From Enterococcus raffinosus (lineage in GTDB: Bacteria; Bacillota; Bacilli; Lactobacillales; Enterococcaceae): a stretch of 44,307 nucleotides of DNA. Every line of letters begins with the position of its first letter. Position 1 is the stretch's first letter. This document shows positions 17,424-24,209 of this stretch, piece after piece. The stretch is taken from NCBI RefSeq assembly GCF_001886185.1, contig NZ_JXLA01000033.1, positions 1-44,307 on the forward strand. Direction: 5' to 3'. Below the pieces are notes generated by a model, which did no database searches, was not told the DNA's origin, and saw only the letters and a list, made by a program, of their open reading frames with translations. The position numbers were made by a program, and so were the translations under genes.

Positions 17424-17732
17424 ATGGGAAGACAAGTATCAATTTTATTCGTATGTGGCGCAGGATTAGGGAGTAGTTTTGCTGCTCAAATGGCAGCAGA
17501 GGATGTCCTAAATGCACATGGGGTGGACGCAAAACTAGATCATGTAGATATTTCAACGGCGGCCTCCTCACAAACTGACATTATTATCACAGCACAAAAT
17601 TTTCGATCACAGTTTGAAAAATTTTCGATTGATGAAGAGAAAACAGCCATTGTCTATTTAAAAAATATCGTCTCAAAACCGGAAATCGAAGAAAAGCTTC
17701 TACCAATTTTAGAAACAAAAGGGGCACTGTAA
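17424..17732 (+). CDS. PTS EIIB, ascorbate (SgaB/UlaB) type
   Basis: A 102-residue cytosolic phosphocarrier. The phosphorylated cysteine is Cys11 in VCGAGLGSSFAAQM, the P-loop-like signature of the ascorbate/galactitol EIIB group. It accepts phosphate from an EIIA and passes it to the sugar bound by EIIC. It starts 50 bp after the activator gene with a GGAGAG site. EIIC does not follow directly: a 330-bp gap with a tandem duplication separates them, which is unusual for genes whose products work in equal amounts. Confidence 0.88.
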   Translation: MGRQVSILFVCGAGLGSSFAAQMAAEDVLNAHGVDAKLDHVDISTAASSQTDIIITAQNFRSQFEKFSIDEEKTAIVYLKNIVSKPEIEEKLLPILETKGAL

Positions 17733-17752
17733 AATTTAAAGATAGCCGTTTT

Positions 17753-17904
17753 CCAGTTCCACACTTACCAGTTGATTAAGTGAACCCACTCAAAATAAAG
17801 CTGAGCGAATTTAGTAAAAGGGACTAGTGGAATGGTATACGGCATGAAAATCAAACTCATTTTTCAATTTTTAAAAAATGATTACATTACTATGAATAAG
17901 GATG
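17753..17904 (+). repeat. Tandem direct repeat, copy 1 (152-bp unit)
   Basis: First of two head-to-tail copies with a period of 152 bp. Over about 150 bp there are six substitutions, roughly 96% identity. Each unit has a CACTTA/TAAGTG inverted repeat, a CCACT/AGTGG pair enclosing a CTCA/TGAG pair, and a TCATTTTT/AAAAATGA hairpin. It also has a small ORF. The first copy begins 21 bp after the EIIB stop. Confidence 0.92.
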
Positions 17905-17927
17905 CCAGTTTCACACTTACCAGTTGA
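17832..17927 (+). CDS. Possible 31-residue leader peptide in repeat copy 1
   Basis: An ORF from ATG 17832 reads MVYGMKIKLIFQFLKNDYIT and continues for 11 residues to a TGA at 17925. An AGGG lies 9 nt upstream. The counterpart in copy 2 is also open over the shared 23 codons, with two Lys/Gln to Arg changes and one silent change. The pattern is compatible with a translated leader, but two copies are too few to prove it. Confidence 0.25.
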   Translation: MVYGMKIKLIFQFLKNDYITMNKDASFTLTS

Positions 17928-18056
17928 TTAAGTGAATCCACTCAAAATAAACCTGAGCGAATTTAGTAAAAGGGACTAGTGGAATGGTATACGGCATGAA
18001 AATCAGACTCATTTTTCGATTTTTGAAAAATGATTACATTACTATGAATAAGGAGC
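17905..18056 (+). repeat. Tandem direct repeat, copy 2 (152-bp unit)
   Basis: Second copy of the 152-bp unit. Its end supplies the AAGGAG ribosome binding site of the EIIC gene, and its hairpin TCATTTTTC/GAAAAATGA has one more base pair than the same hairpin in copy 1. Because the unit includes the EIIC translation signals, copy 1 probably arose by duplication of the native leader. Confidence 0.92.
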
Positions 18057-18073
18057 GAAACAAATGGGAGTAG
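17984..18073 (+). CDS. Possible 29-residue leader peptide overlapping the EIIC start
   Basis: An ORF from ATG 17984 reads MVYGMKIRLIFRFLKNDYIT and ends at TAG 18071, 10 bp inside the EIIC gene. The overlap would allow translational coupling. It is basic and partly hydrophobic, and I recognise no family. Confidence 0.28.
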   Translation: MVYGMKIRLIFRFLKNDYITMNKERNKWE

Positions 18074-19347
18074 TTAATTTTATCATCGAGAATATCTTAA
18101 CGCAGGCATCGATCACAATTGCTTTGATTGCCATGTTAGGGCTGTGTTTGCAGAAAAAATCAGCGGGTCAAGTAGTATCTGGGACGTTGAAAACCTTGCT
18201 TGGTTTCCAGGTTTTGAGTGCTGGTTCCAGCATTATTGTTGGCAGCTTAACCTATTTTGGTGAAATCTTCACCGCAGGGTTCCACATGCAAGGAATTATT
18301 CCTTCGATCGAGGCGATCAACGGACAGGCGATGAATGAACTGGGGTTAGGACGTGATATCGCACTAACGTTTCTAGGTATTTTTATTGTTAATATTTTGA
18401 TTGCCCGTTTTACAAAATGGAAATACATTTTCTTAACTGGTCAAGCAATTCTATGGATGGCGACAATGACAACTGTTTTTGGTTACTTTGCTGGCCTAAG
18501 AGGTTTAGTGCTGATCGTAGTCGGAAGTATCGTTGGGGCAATTTTCGCGGTAGCTATGCCGGCGATTGCACAGCCTATTATTCGGAAGATTACTGGCTCA
18601 GACGATATTGCGCTGGGACATTTCTGTACAATCGGTTACATGTTTGAAGCGGGGGTAGCCTATATTTTCGGTGAACGCGGCGAGAATAAAAAATCAATTG
18701 AAGACATCAATTTGTCAAAATCCTTTGAGTTCCTGCAGGACACGTATTTATCCGTAATGGTAGTAATGGTGCCGTTATATATTATTACTGCTGCATTCGC
18801 AGGTGCCGGTGTAGGTGATCATGGCTCACAACACTATCTGATGTTTGCCTTCTTACAAGCCATTCAATTTGTGGTGGGTGTATATGTCTTGCTTTCAGGG
18901 GTACGTTTGTTGTTAGGGGAAATCGTTCCAGCCTTCCGCGGAATCGCGATGAAGCTGGTACCGAATGCGATTCCTGCATTAGATTGTCCAGTATTTTTCC
19001 CATATTCACCAAATGCAGTAATCTTAGGCTTCATTACAACAACGATTGGTACGATCATCGCCATGTTTGTATTGCCAACATTTGGTTTAGCCATGATTTT
19101 ACCAGGAATGCTGACCAACTTCTTTGCCGGAGGTACAGCGGGGATTTTCGGAAATGCGGCTGGTGGACGTCGCGGCGCAATCATCGGTGGGATCGCCCAC
19201 GGCTTCTTCATTACCTTACTACCAGCGCTTTTGGTAACGATCTTTAATCAAATGGGCTTTGTCAACGCGACTGCAACCGATGTGGATACTGTAGCTGCCG
19301 CATTACTTTATGCGTGGATTCTTAGTCCGATTTTGAAAATGTTCTAA
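18064..19347 (+). CDS. PTS EIIC, ascorbate (SgaT/UlaA) type
   Basis: A 427-residue integral membrane permease with about ten hydrophobic segments. Typical SgaT/UlaA stretches are QKKSAGQVVSGTLKTLLGFQVL, LPGMLTNFFAGGTAGIFGNA and GGRRGAIIGGIAHGF. It moves a sugar across the membrane while the partner EIIB phosphorylates it. UlaA proteins handle L-ascorbate, but this locus lacks the Ula decarboxylase and epimerases and has a class II aldolase instead, so another ketose or sugar acid is likely. The ATG at 18064 follows AAGGAG at the end of the duplicated leader. Confidence 0.9.
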   Translation: MGVVNFIIENILTQASITIALIAMLGLCLQKKSAGQVVSGTLKTLLGFQVLSAGSSIIVGSLTYFGEIFTAGFHMQGIIPSIEAINGQAMNELGLGRDIALTFLGIFIVNILIARFTKWKYIFLTGQAILWMATMTTVFGYFAGLRGLVLIVVGSIVGAIFAVAMPAIAQPIIRKITGSDDIALGHFCTIGYMFEAGVAYIFGERGENKKSIEDINLSKSFEFLQDTYLSVMVVMVPLYIITAAFAGAGVGDHGSQHYLMFAFLQAIQFVVGVYVLLSGVRLLLGEIVPAFRGIAMKLVPNAIPALDCPVFFPYSPNAVILGFITTTIGTIIAMFVLPTFGLAMILPGMLTNFFAGGTAGIFGNAAGGRRGAIIGGIAHGFFITLLPALLVTIFNQMGFVNATATDVDTVAAALLYAWILSPILKMF

Positions 19348-19362
19348 TTAGGAGGTTTTACA

Positions 19363-19758
19363 ATGTTTGGTTTTTTTAAGAAAAAGAGCAAACCGGAAAA
19401 GACAGAGGAGAAAGTTGAACTTTCCACAGAAGAGAAAGATCGCTTAAACGAGGATAACCAGCAATTATTATCTAAAATCTCTGCTACGTCAGACGATCAA
19501 ACCGAGTTGGCGCGTTTACATGAACAACTGGGGCTGAACTATGCCAAGCTGGAACAAACGGATAACGCCATCGAAAGTTTAGAAAAAAGTTTAGAAGAAA
19601 AACTGACGATCGGTGACGGCTACAAAAAACTAATGAGTCTTTATAACGGAAAACGGGCAGAAGCTGCTCACAATGGCGATGACGCAGGCATCGAAAAGTA
19701 CATGAGCAAAATGGACGAGATGCGCCAAATCGCAAAAAAAGTAACGATCAGCGGTTAA
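19363..19758 (+). CDS. TPR-like protein in the PTS operon
   Basis: A 131-residue soluble, highly charged, helical protein. A Lys/Glu-rich head (FGFFKKKSKPEKTEEK) precedes a tetratricopeptide-like helix pair around residues 45-75 (LHEQLGLNYAKLEQTDNAIESLEKSLEEKL), then further helices to the end. TPR repeats mediate protein contacts, so it may bind the permease or the downstream enzymes. It starts 15 bp after EIIC with TAGGAGG and lies 30 bp before the aldolase gene, so it is inside the operon. I know of no established function for it. Confidence 0.7.
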   Translation: MFGFFKKKSKPEKTEEKVELSTEEKDRLNEDNQQLLSKISATSDDQTELARLHEQLGLNYAKLEQTDNAIESLEKSLEEKLTIGDGYKKLMSLYNGKRAEAAHNGDDAGIEKYMSKMDEMRQIAKKVTISG

Positions 19759-19788
19759 CTAATTAAGGGAAAAGAAGGTATTGAATAA

Positions 19789-20655
19789 ATGTATAAAACA
19801 TTAAAAGAGGTAACACAAATAGCAGAAGAGTTGAATATGACGATTGGGGCTTTTAACACCCACAATTTAGAAATGCTGCCGGAAATGATTCGGGCGGCTA
19901 AAGAAAAGGGCGCACCAATCATCATTCAAACCAGTATTGATACAGCGAAATACATTGGTTATGACCTGATGGTGGCAGTAGTGAAAGAAATCGCTAATAC
20001 AGAGATGGTAGATGTTGCGTTGCATTTAGACCATGCCAGAGATTTTAATGAGATCAAAGCGGCAATCGATGCCGGCTACTCTAGTGTTATGTATGACGGC
20101 TCACATCTGCCGTTCAAGGAAAATATTGCTAAAACAAAAGCAGTGGTTGAGTATGCGCATGCGAAGGGTGTTTCTGTTGAAGGAGAGCTAGGGACTATCG
20201 GCGGAACAGAAGAAGGCATCTCAGTAGCTGAAGATGACAAAGTCTATACAAGGCCTGAGGATGCGGTAGAATTTGTCAAGCAAACAGATATTGATGCGTT
20301 AGCAATTGCGATTGGCACCAATCACGGACAATTCAAATCTAAAACTGAAGTCAATATTCCATTGTTAAAAGAGATCCATGCAGTCGTTGATGTGCCCTTG
20401 GTCATCCATGGTGGGACGGGTGTAAAAGAAGAGGATTATCCAGAACTGATCAATAATGGGATTCGTAAATTCAACGTTGGGACTGAATTACTCGTTAATT
20501 GGACGAAGGTCGCGAAAGAATCCTTCGGGGAAACCGAAGTGAATAAATCCCTACGTCACAACGTGATTCCAGCCAATCTGGCGGTCAAAGAGATCGTCAA
20601 ACATAAAATCGGCCTGTTTATGAATGTAGACAGTCCATTGGCGATGCAAAAATAA
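19789..20655 (+). CDS. Class II fructose/tagatose-bisphosphate-type aldolase
   Basis: A 288-residue zinc-dependent aldolase of the FbaA/GatY/KbaY family, which cleaves a ketose phosphate (usually a bisphosphate) to dihydroxyacetone phosphate and an aldehyde. Metal and substrate motifs are visible in order: GAFNTHN, VALHLDHARDF, SVMYDGSHLPF, EGELGTIGG, IAIGTNHG, VIHGGTGV and FNVGTEL. The length fits GatY/KbaY (about 285) better than long Fba forms. It probably acts on the sugar phosphate made by the ascorbate-type PTS, possibly after a second phosphorylation by the adjacent P-loop kinase. Only 1 bp separates the stop from the kinase start. Confidence 0.9.
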   Translation: MYKTLKEVTQIAEELNMTIGAFNTHNLEMLPEMIRAAKEKGAPIIIQTSIDTAKYIGYDLMVAVVKEIANTEMVDVALHLDHARDFNEIKAAIDAGYSSVMYDGSHLPFKENIAKTKAVVEYAHAKGVSVEGELGTIGGTEEGISVAEDDKVYTRPEDAVEFVKQTDIDALAIAIGTNHGQFKSKTEVNIPLLKEIHAVVDVPLVIHGGTGVKEEDYPELINNGIRKFNVGTELLVNWTKVAKESFGETEVNKSLRHNVIPANLAVKEIVKHKIGLFMNVDSPLAMQK

Positions 20656-20656
20656 A

Positions 20657-21274
20657 ATGAAGAAGTACTTGATTTTGATTGCCGGCAGTCCCGCTACTGG
20701 AAAATCATACTTGATCAATGAAATGCGGCGTGTTTTAGGTGATTTTTTCCTGATCACGCCGGATGAGGGAAAGGAAATTTTGGCCGATACAATTGGCTTT
20801 AATAATCTCACCGAAAAAGCTGAGCTGGAGGAAAGGGTTTGGGATTTTTATTACAGCGCACTGGCCCTTTACATGGATGTCGGAAAACGCATCGTGGTCT
20901 CCGAATATCCTTTCAGCGATAAGCAAAAAGACAAATTGAGCGTTTTGGCTGAACGATACGAATATGAGCCTATCACCATTCGCTTAGTCGCAGATTTTGA
21001 CACACTTTGGGCTCGCAGAAAAGTCAGAGATGTCGAGCCAGATCGTCATTTGAGCCATATTATGAGCCATTACCGTTTTGGCGATGAGTTAATTGATCGA
21101 AGCCAAGCAGATAATTTAATTACGGAAGAGGCCTTTCGCGAAATTATCGAGAAGCGCGGCTACAACCATTTTGAATTAGGCAGTTTGGTGGAGTTTGATG
21201 TCTCTGACTTTTCGACGGTCGATTACAAACCTTTTCTAAAAGAATTAGCTGAACGAATTGCACAGAACCGTTGA
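20657..21274 (+). CDS. P-loop kinase-like ATP-binding protein
   Basis: A 205-residue protein with a Walker A motif GSPATGKS at residues 10-17 and an AAA_33/adenylate-kinase-like layout. TPDEGKEIL and the Arg-rich lid WARRKVRDVEPDRH (about residues 115-130) fit a small-molecule kinase. It starts 1 bp after the aldolase stop, so translation is surely coupled. No PfkB or other sugar kinase lies in this operon, so it could supply the second phosphate needed to make a bisphosphate for the aldolase. That role is inference; the family also includes uridine and gluconate kinases and many uncharacterised members. Confidence 0.75.
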   Translation: MKKYLILIAGSPATGKSYLINEMRRVLGDFFLITPDEGKEILADTIGFNNLTEKAELEERVWDFYYSALALYMDVGKRIVVSEYPFSDKQKDKLSVLAERYEYEPITIRLVADFDTLWARRKVRDVEPDRHLSHIMSHYRFGDELIDRSQADNLITEEAFREIIEKRGYNHFELGSLVEFDVSDFSTVDYKPFLKELAERIAQNR

Positions 21275-21299
21275 TTAGTAATAATTAATGGTTCTTTTT
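21264..21299 (+). terminator. Terminator of the ascorbate-type PTS operon
   Basis: A 14-bp stem with two G-U pairs (AGAACCGTTGATTA with TAATTAATGGTTCT) overlaps the kinase stop codon and ends in TTTTT. Confidence 0.75.
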
Positions 21300-21376
21300 A
21301 ATGGGCTTACTTACTTATTTAGAGAGAAGTAAAGCAGTGAATCAAATTTCGGAATTGTTTTTTTAAAGAATTTGTG

Positions 21377-21424
21377 TTGACAATCAATCGGTGACATCGT
21401 ATGATAATTATGAAATCGATACCA
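21377..21424 (+). promoter_or_regulatory. lacI-family promoter with autoregulatory operator
   Basis: A -35 TTGACA (21377-21382) and -10 TATGAT (21400-21405) are 17 bp apart. The box TGAAATCGATACCA (21411-21424) follows at the expected start of transcription. A near-identical box stands before the GH13 gene at 22461, so both are probably bound by the encoded regulator. Confidence 0.75.
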
Positions 21425-21439
21425 TAAGGCGGTGAGATA

Positions 21440-22438
21440 TTGGCAACAATTAAAGATGTAGCGAAAAAAGCAGGTCTATCTGTTTCGACAGTTTCTAGAT
21501 ACTTAAACAATCACCCATATATTTCTGAAGACAAACGTAAACGAATTCAAGCGGCAATGGCCGAATTGGATTATACTCCCAGCTCGGTCGCAACGCAGCT
21601 TCGCTCCAAAAAAGGAACGATGATTGGTATTTTAGTTTCACGTATCGTGAATCCGTTCTTTTCTCATTTGGTCGATTCTATTGAAAAAAGTGCTCGATCT
21701 CACGGCTATAACGTGCTAGTCATGCAAACTTATGATGATAAAAAGGCCGAGACGAATATGTTGGAGATGCTGAAGCAACAGGTGATTGCCGGCCTGATCA
21801 TGTGCTCGATCGAAGGCGATCCAAATGTTATTGAAGCGTACCAAGAATATGGGCCGATTGTTTTATGTAATGAACAAATTCCCGGTGCCGATTTACCACA
21901 GGTTTACACGAACCAAGAAGCTGCCAGCTTTGATGCAACGGAGTATTTGATCAGTAAAGGATATAAAAAAATCGCTTATTGTACAGGCGGCACCTTGACT
22001 CGAGGTGGGCACGGAAACTCTCGTACTGAAGGATTTGAACGGGCAGTCAATGAGCACAAGCTGCCAATGAAAATTGATTGGATCTTTAAGCAAGTGCATA
22101 CGATCGAAGATGGCAGGCAAGTAGCGGATAAGCTATTATCCTTGCCAGAGGAAAATCGACCGGATGCCGTATTTACCAGCAGTGACGAAGTAGCAAGCGG
22201 TATTTTAGAGCGATACTTGGAAGTGGGCAAGCGGGTGCCTGAGGACTTGGCGATTATGGGATTCGATAATCAGCCTTTCACCGGAATGTTGGCAGTACCA
22301 TTGACAACAATTGCACAACCAATTGAAGCACTGGGACGAGAGTCTACCAATTGGCTGATCGCTCGTATGGAAGAAAAGGATTATCAATTGGATGTTTCTG
22401 AACTAGTATTAGACTTAATTATACGAAAATCTGCTTAA
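21440..22438 (+). CDS. LacI family transcriptional regulator
   Basis: A 332-residue repressor. The LacI HTH is at the extreme N-terminus (ATIKDVAKKAGLSVSTVSRYLNN), followed by the hinge and a periplasmic-binding-like effector domain (about 60-330, with GYKKIAYCTGG and PEDLAIMGFDNQPF). The start is TTG at 21440, preceded by GGCGGTGAG, and the N-terminus fits the family exactly. It precedes a GH13 glucosidase and an EIIBCA permease, and operator-like boxes lie in front of both itself and the GH13 gene. It therefore should repress these genes until the inducing sugar or sugar phosphate is present. Confidence 0.92.
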   Translation: MATIKDVAKKAGLSVSTVSRYLNNHPYISEDKRKRIQAAMAELDYTPSSVATQLRSKKGTMIGILVSRIVNPFFSHLVDSIEKSARSHGYNVLVMQTYDDKKAETNMLEMLKQQVIAGLIMCSIEGDPNVIEAYQEYGPIVLCNEQIPGADLPQVYTNQEAASFDATEYLISKGYKKIAYCTGGTLTRGGHGNSRTEGFERAVNEHKLPMKIDWIFKQVHTIEDGRQVADKLLSLPEENRPDAVFTSSDEVASGILERYLEVGKRVPEDLAIMGFDNQPFTGMLAVPLTTIAQPIEALGRESTNWLIARMEEKDYQLDVSELVLDLIIRKSA

Positions 22439-22450
22439 GCAGATTTTTTT
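22426..22450 (+). terminator. Terminator or attenuator after the lacI-family gene
   Basis: AAAATCTGC-TTAA-GCAGATTTTTTT overlaps the stop codon of the regulator. Only 43 bp separate it from the GH13 start, with no clear promoter between, so it may act as a partial terminator. Confidence 0.6.
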
Positions 22451-22460
22451 GAAACCAAAT

Positions 22461-22478
22461 GTGATATCGATACCACAA
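22461..22478 (+). promoter_or_regulatory. LacI-family operator before the GH13 gene
   Basis: TGTGATATCGATACCACA is almost palindromic and shares GATATCGATACCA-type sequence with the box at 21411. It ends a few bases before the GH13 ribosome binding site (AAAGGAGAG). Confidence 0.7.
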
Positions 22479-22493
22479 AAGGAGAGAACACTC

Positions 22494-24209
22494 ATGGAAA
22501 TGATTTTAAAGGAAAAACAGCAACAAAATGAGGAACAGAATTTTTGGAAGGAAGAAGTCGTCTATCAGATTTATCCAAAGAGTTTTTATGACAGCAACGG
22601 GGACGGCATTGGTGATATTAAAGGGATTACCCAGAAGCTGGGTTATTTAGCAGAACTTGGTGTAACGATGTTATGGATTTGTCCAATTTTTACCTCGCCA
22701 ATGGTTGATAATGGGTACGATATAGCCGATTATAAAGGTATACAAGCAGAATTTGGTACGATAGAGGATTTAACGGAGTTGATCGAAGCTGCGAAGGCGA
22801 GAGGAATGAAACTGATTCTTGATTTGGTCGTCAACCATTCTTCTGACGAACATGCGTGGTTCCAAGCCGCTTTAGCAGATCCAGAAAGTCCCTATCGTGA
22901 TTATTATATTTTTAAAGCGGGTAAAGCAGGCAACCTGCCGAATAATTGGCGTTCGATTTTTGGCGGAAGCGTTTGGGAGCCAGTACCAAATGAGGACAAC
23001 ATGTATTATTTCCATACCTTTGATAAAAGACAGCCTGATCTGAATTGGGAAAATCCAGCCTTGAGACAAGAAATCTATGAAATGATCAATTGGTGGCTGG
23101 AGAAGGGAATTGCTGGTTTTCGTATTGATTCGATCACTTTTATTAAAAAGGATCAGGATTACGGAGATGTAGAAATTGACGGCAGTGATGGCTTAGGCAG
23201 TGTCAAAAATAAAACTAGAAATCGTCCCGGGATCGAAAAATTCTTAACAGAATTAAACCGCGAAACTTTCCAAAAATATCGATGCGTCAGTGTCGGTGAA
23301 GCCCCCGGCGTTCCCTATGATCAATATGATCAATATATAGGTGAAGACGGCTATTTCAATATGATTTTTGACTTTCATTACGCAGATGTCGATGTGGAAA
23401 ACGGCAGCGAATGGTTCCGCCGCACCAATTGGCAGACACAGGACTTGAAAGAGTTGGTTTTTAAAAGTCAAAACGCGATCCAAAAGAGCGGATGGGGTGC
23501 CAACTTCTTAGAAAACCATGATCAACCACGATCACTATCAAAATATATAACGGATGAACGCTATCAGAACGAGATAGGAGCGAAGGCATTAGGAACAATC
23601 TTCTTTTTCTTACGAGGGACACCATTTATTTATCAAGGACAAGAAATCGGGATGAAGAACTTTCAACGGGAATCAATCGAGGATTTCAATGATGTGTCCA
23701 GTATTGATAATTACCATCGTTCATTGCTAGAAGGATTTTCTAAGGAAGAAGCGCTGAATTTTGTTAATCAACGTTCGAGAGACAATACCCGTACGCCGTT
23801 TCCGTGGAATGCTACAGTGAATGCAGGATTTAGTAAATCAAACGAGTCCTGGTTAAAATTGACGGGTGATCAAGCTGAGGTGAACGCAGCGGATCAGATT
23901 AACCGTTCAGATTCTGTTTTTTCTCACTATCAGCAAATGATCCACTTACGAAATCATTCAGAGTATCGCGACATTTTGATTTATGGTCAGTTTGTTCCAT
24001 TAAATACAGCCGATGCAGTGATTGCTTATGAACGAGTTGGAAAGGAAACCGTGCAAGTGTTTGTCAATCTAAGCAATCAGGAGCAGGAAATCGAAACTTC
24101 AGGCGAGGTTTTATTGAACAATTATCACGAATTGCAGGAGCAAGCTGGGACGAAGGTATTGCAGCCTTACCAAGCCGTTGTCATCAGAAAGGGTGAAAAT
24201 CATGACTAA
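22494..24209 (+). CDS. GH13 alpha-glucosidase (oligo-1,6-glucosidase or phospho-alpha-glucosidase type)
   Basis: A 571-residue cytosolic alpha-glucosidase of glycoside hydrolase family 13. Motifs: VVYQIYPKSFYDSNGDGIGD, DLVVNHSSDEH, GFRIDSITF with nucleophile Asp212, VGEAPG with acid Glu269, and LENHDQPR with Asp343. The size fits oligo-1,6-glucosidase, trehalose-6-phosphate hydrolase and related GH13_29/31 enzymes. Next to a PTS permease it probably hydrolyses a 6-phosphorylated alpha-glucoside; trehalose, sucrose isomers and maltose-type sugars are all possible. I chose the ATG at 22494, which follows AAAGGAGAG, over a TTG at 22449 that lies upstream of the operator. It overlaps the permease gene by 8 bp. 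Confidence 0.9.
   Translation: MEMILKEKQQQNEEQNFWKEEVVYQIYPKSFYDSNGDGIGDIKGITQKLGYLAELGVTMLWICPIFTSPMVDNGYDIADYKGIQAEFGTIEDLTELIEAAKARGMKLILDLVVNHSSDEHAWFQAALADPESPYRDYYIFKAGKAGNLPNNWRSIFGGSVWEPVPNEDNMYYFHTFDKRQPDLNWENPALRQEIYEMINWWLEKGIAGFRIDSITFIKKDQDYGDVEIDGSDGLGSVKNKTRNRPGIEKFLTELNRETFQKYRCVSVGEAPGVPYDQYDQYIGEDGYFNMIFDFHYADVDVENGSEWFRRTNWQTQDLKELVFKSQNAIQKSGWGANFLENHDQPRSLSKYITDERYQNEIGAKALGTIFFFLRGTPFIYQGQEIGMKNFQRESIEDFNDVSSIDNYHRSLLEGFSKEEALNFVNQRSRDNTRTPFPWNATVNAGFSKSNESWLKLTGDQAEVNAADQINRSDSVFSHYQQMIHLRNHSEYRDILIYGQFVPLNTADAVIAYERVGKETVQVFVNLSNQEQEIETSGEVLLNNYHELQEQAGTKVLQPYQAVVIRKGENHD

Noticed and set aside
17753-18056. T-box or other known riboswitch in the duplicated leader
   Set aside because: The T-box signature AGGGUGGNACCGCG is absent, and I recognise no known riboswitch core. 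The closest text, GGGACTAGTGGAATGG, does not fit.
17753-18063. Sigma-54 promoter for the PTS EIIC gene
   Set aside because: No TGGCAC-N5-TTGCA pair is present, and the regulator lacks an AAA+ sigma-54 interaction domain.
18864-19211. A 115-codon minus-strand frame opposite the EIIC gene
   Set aside because: It is the antisense reading of a membrane protein, rich in Pro and Lys with no family features.
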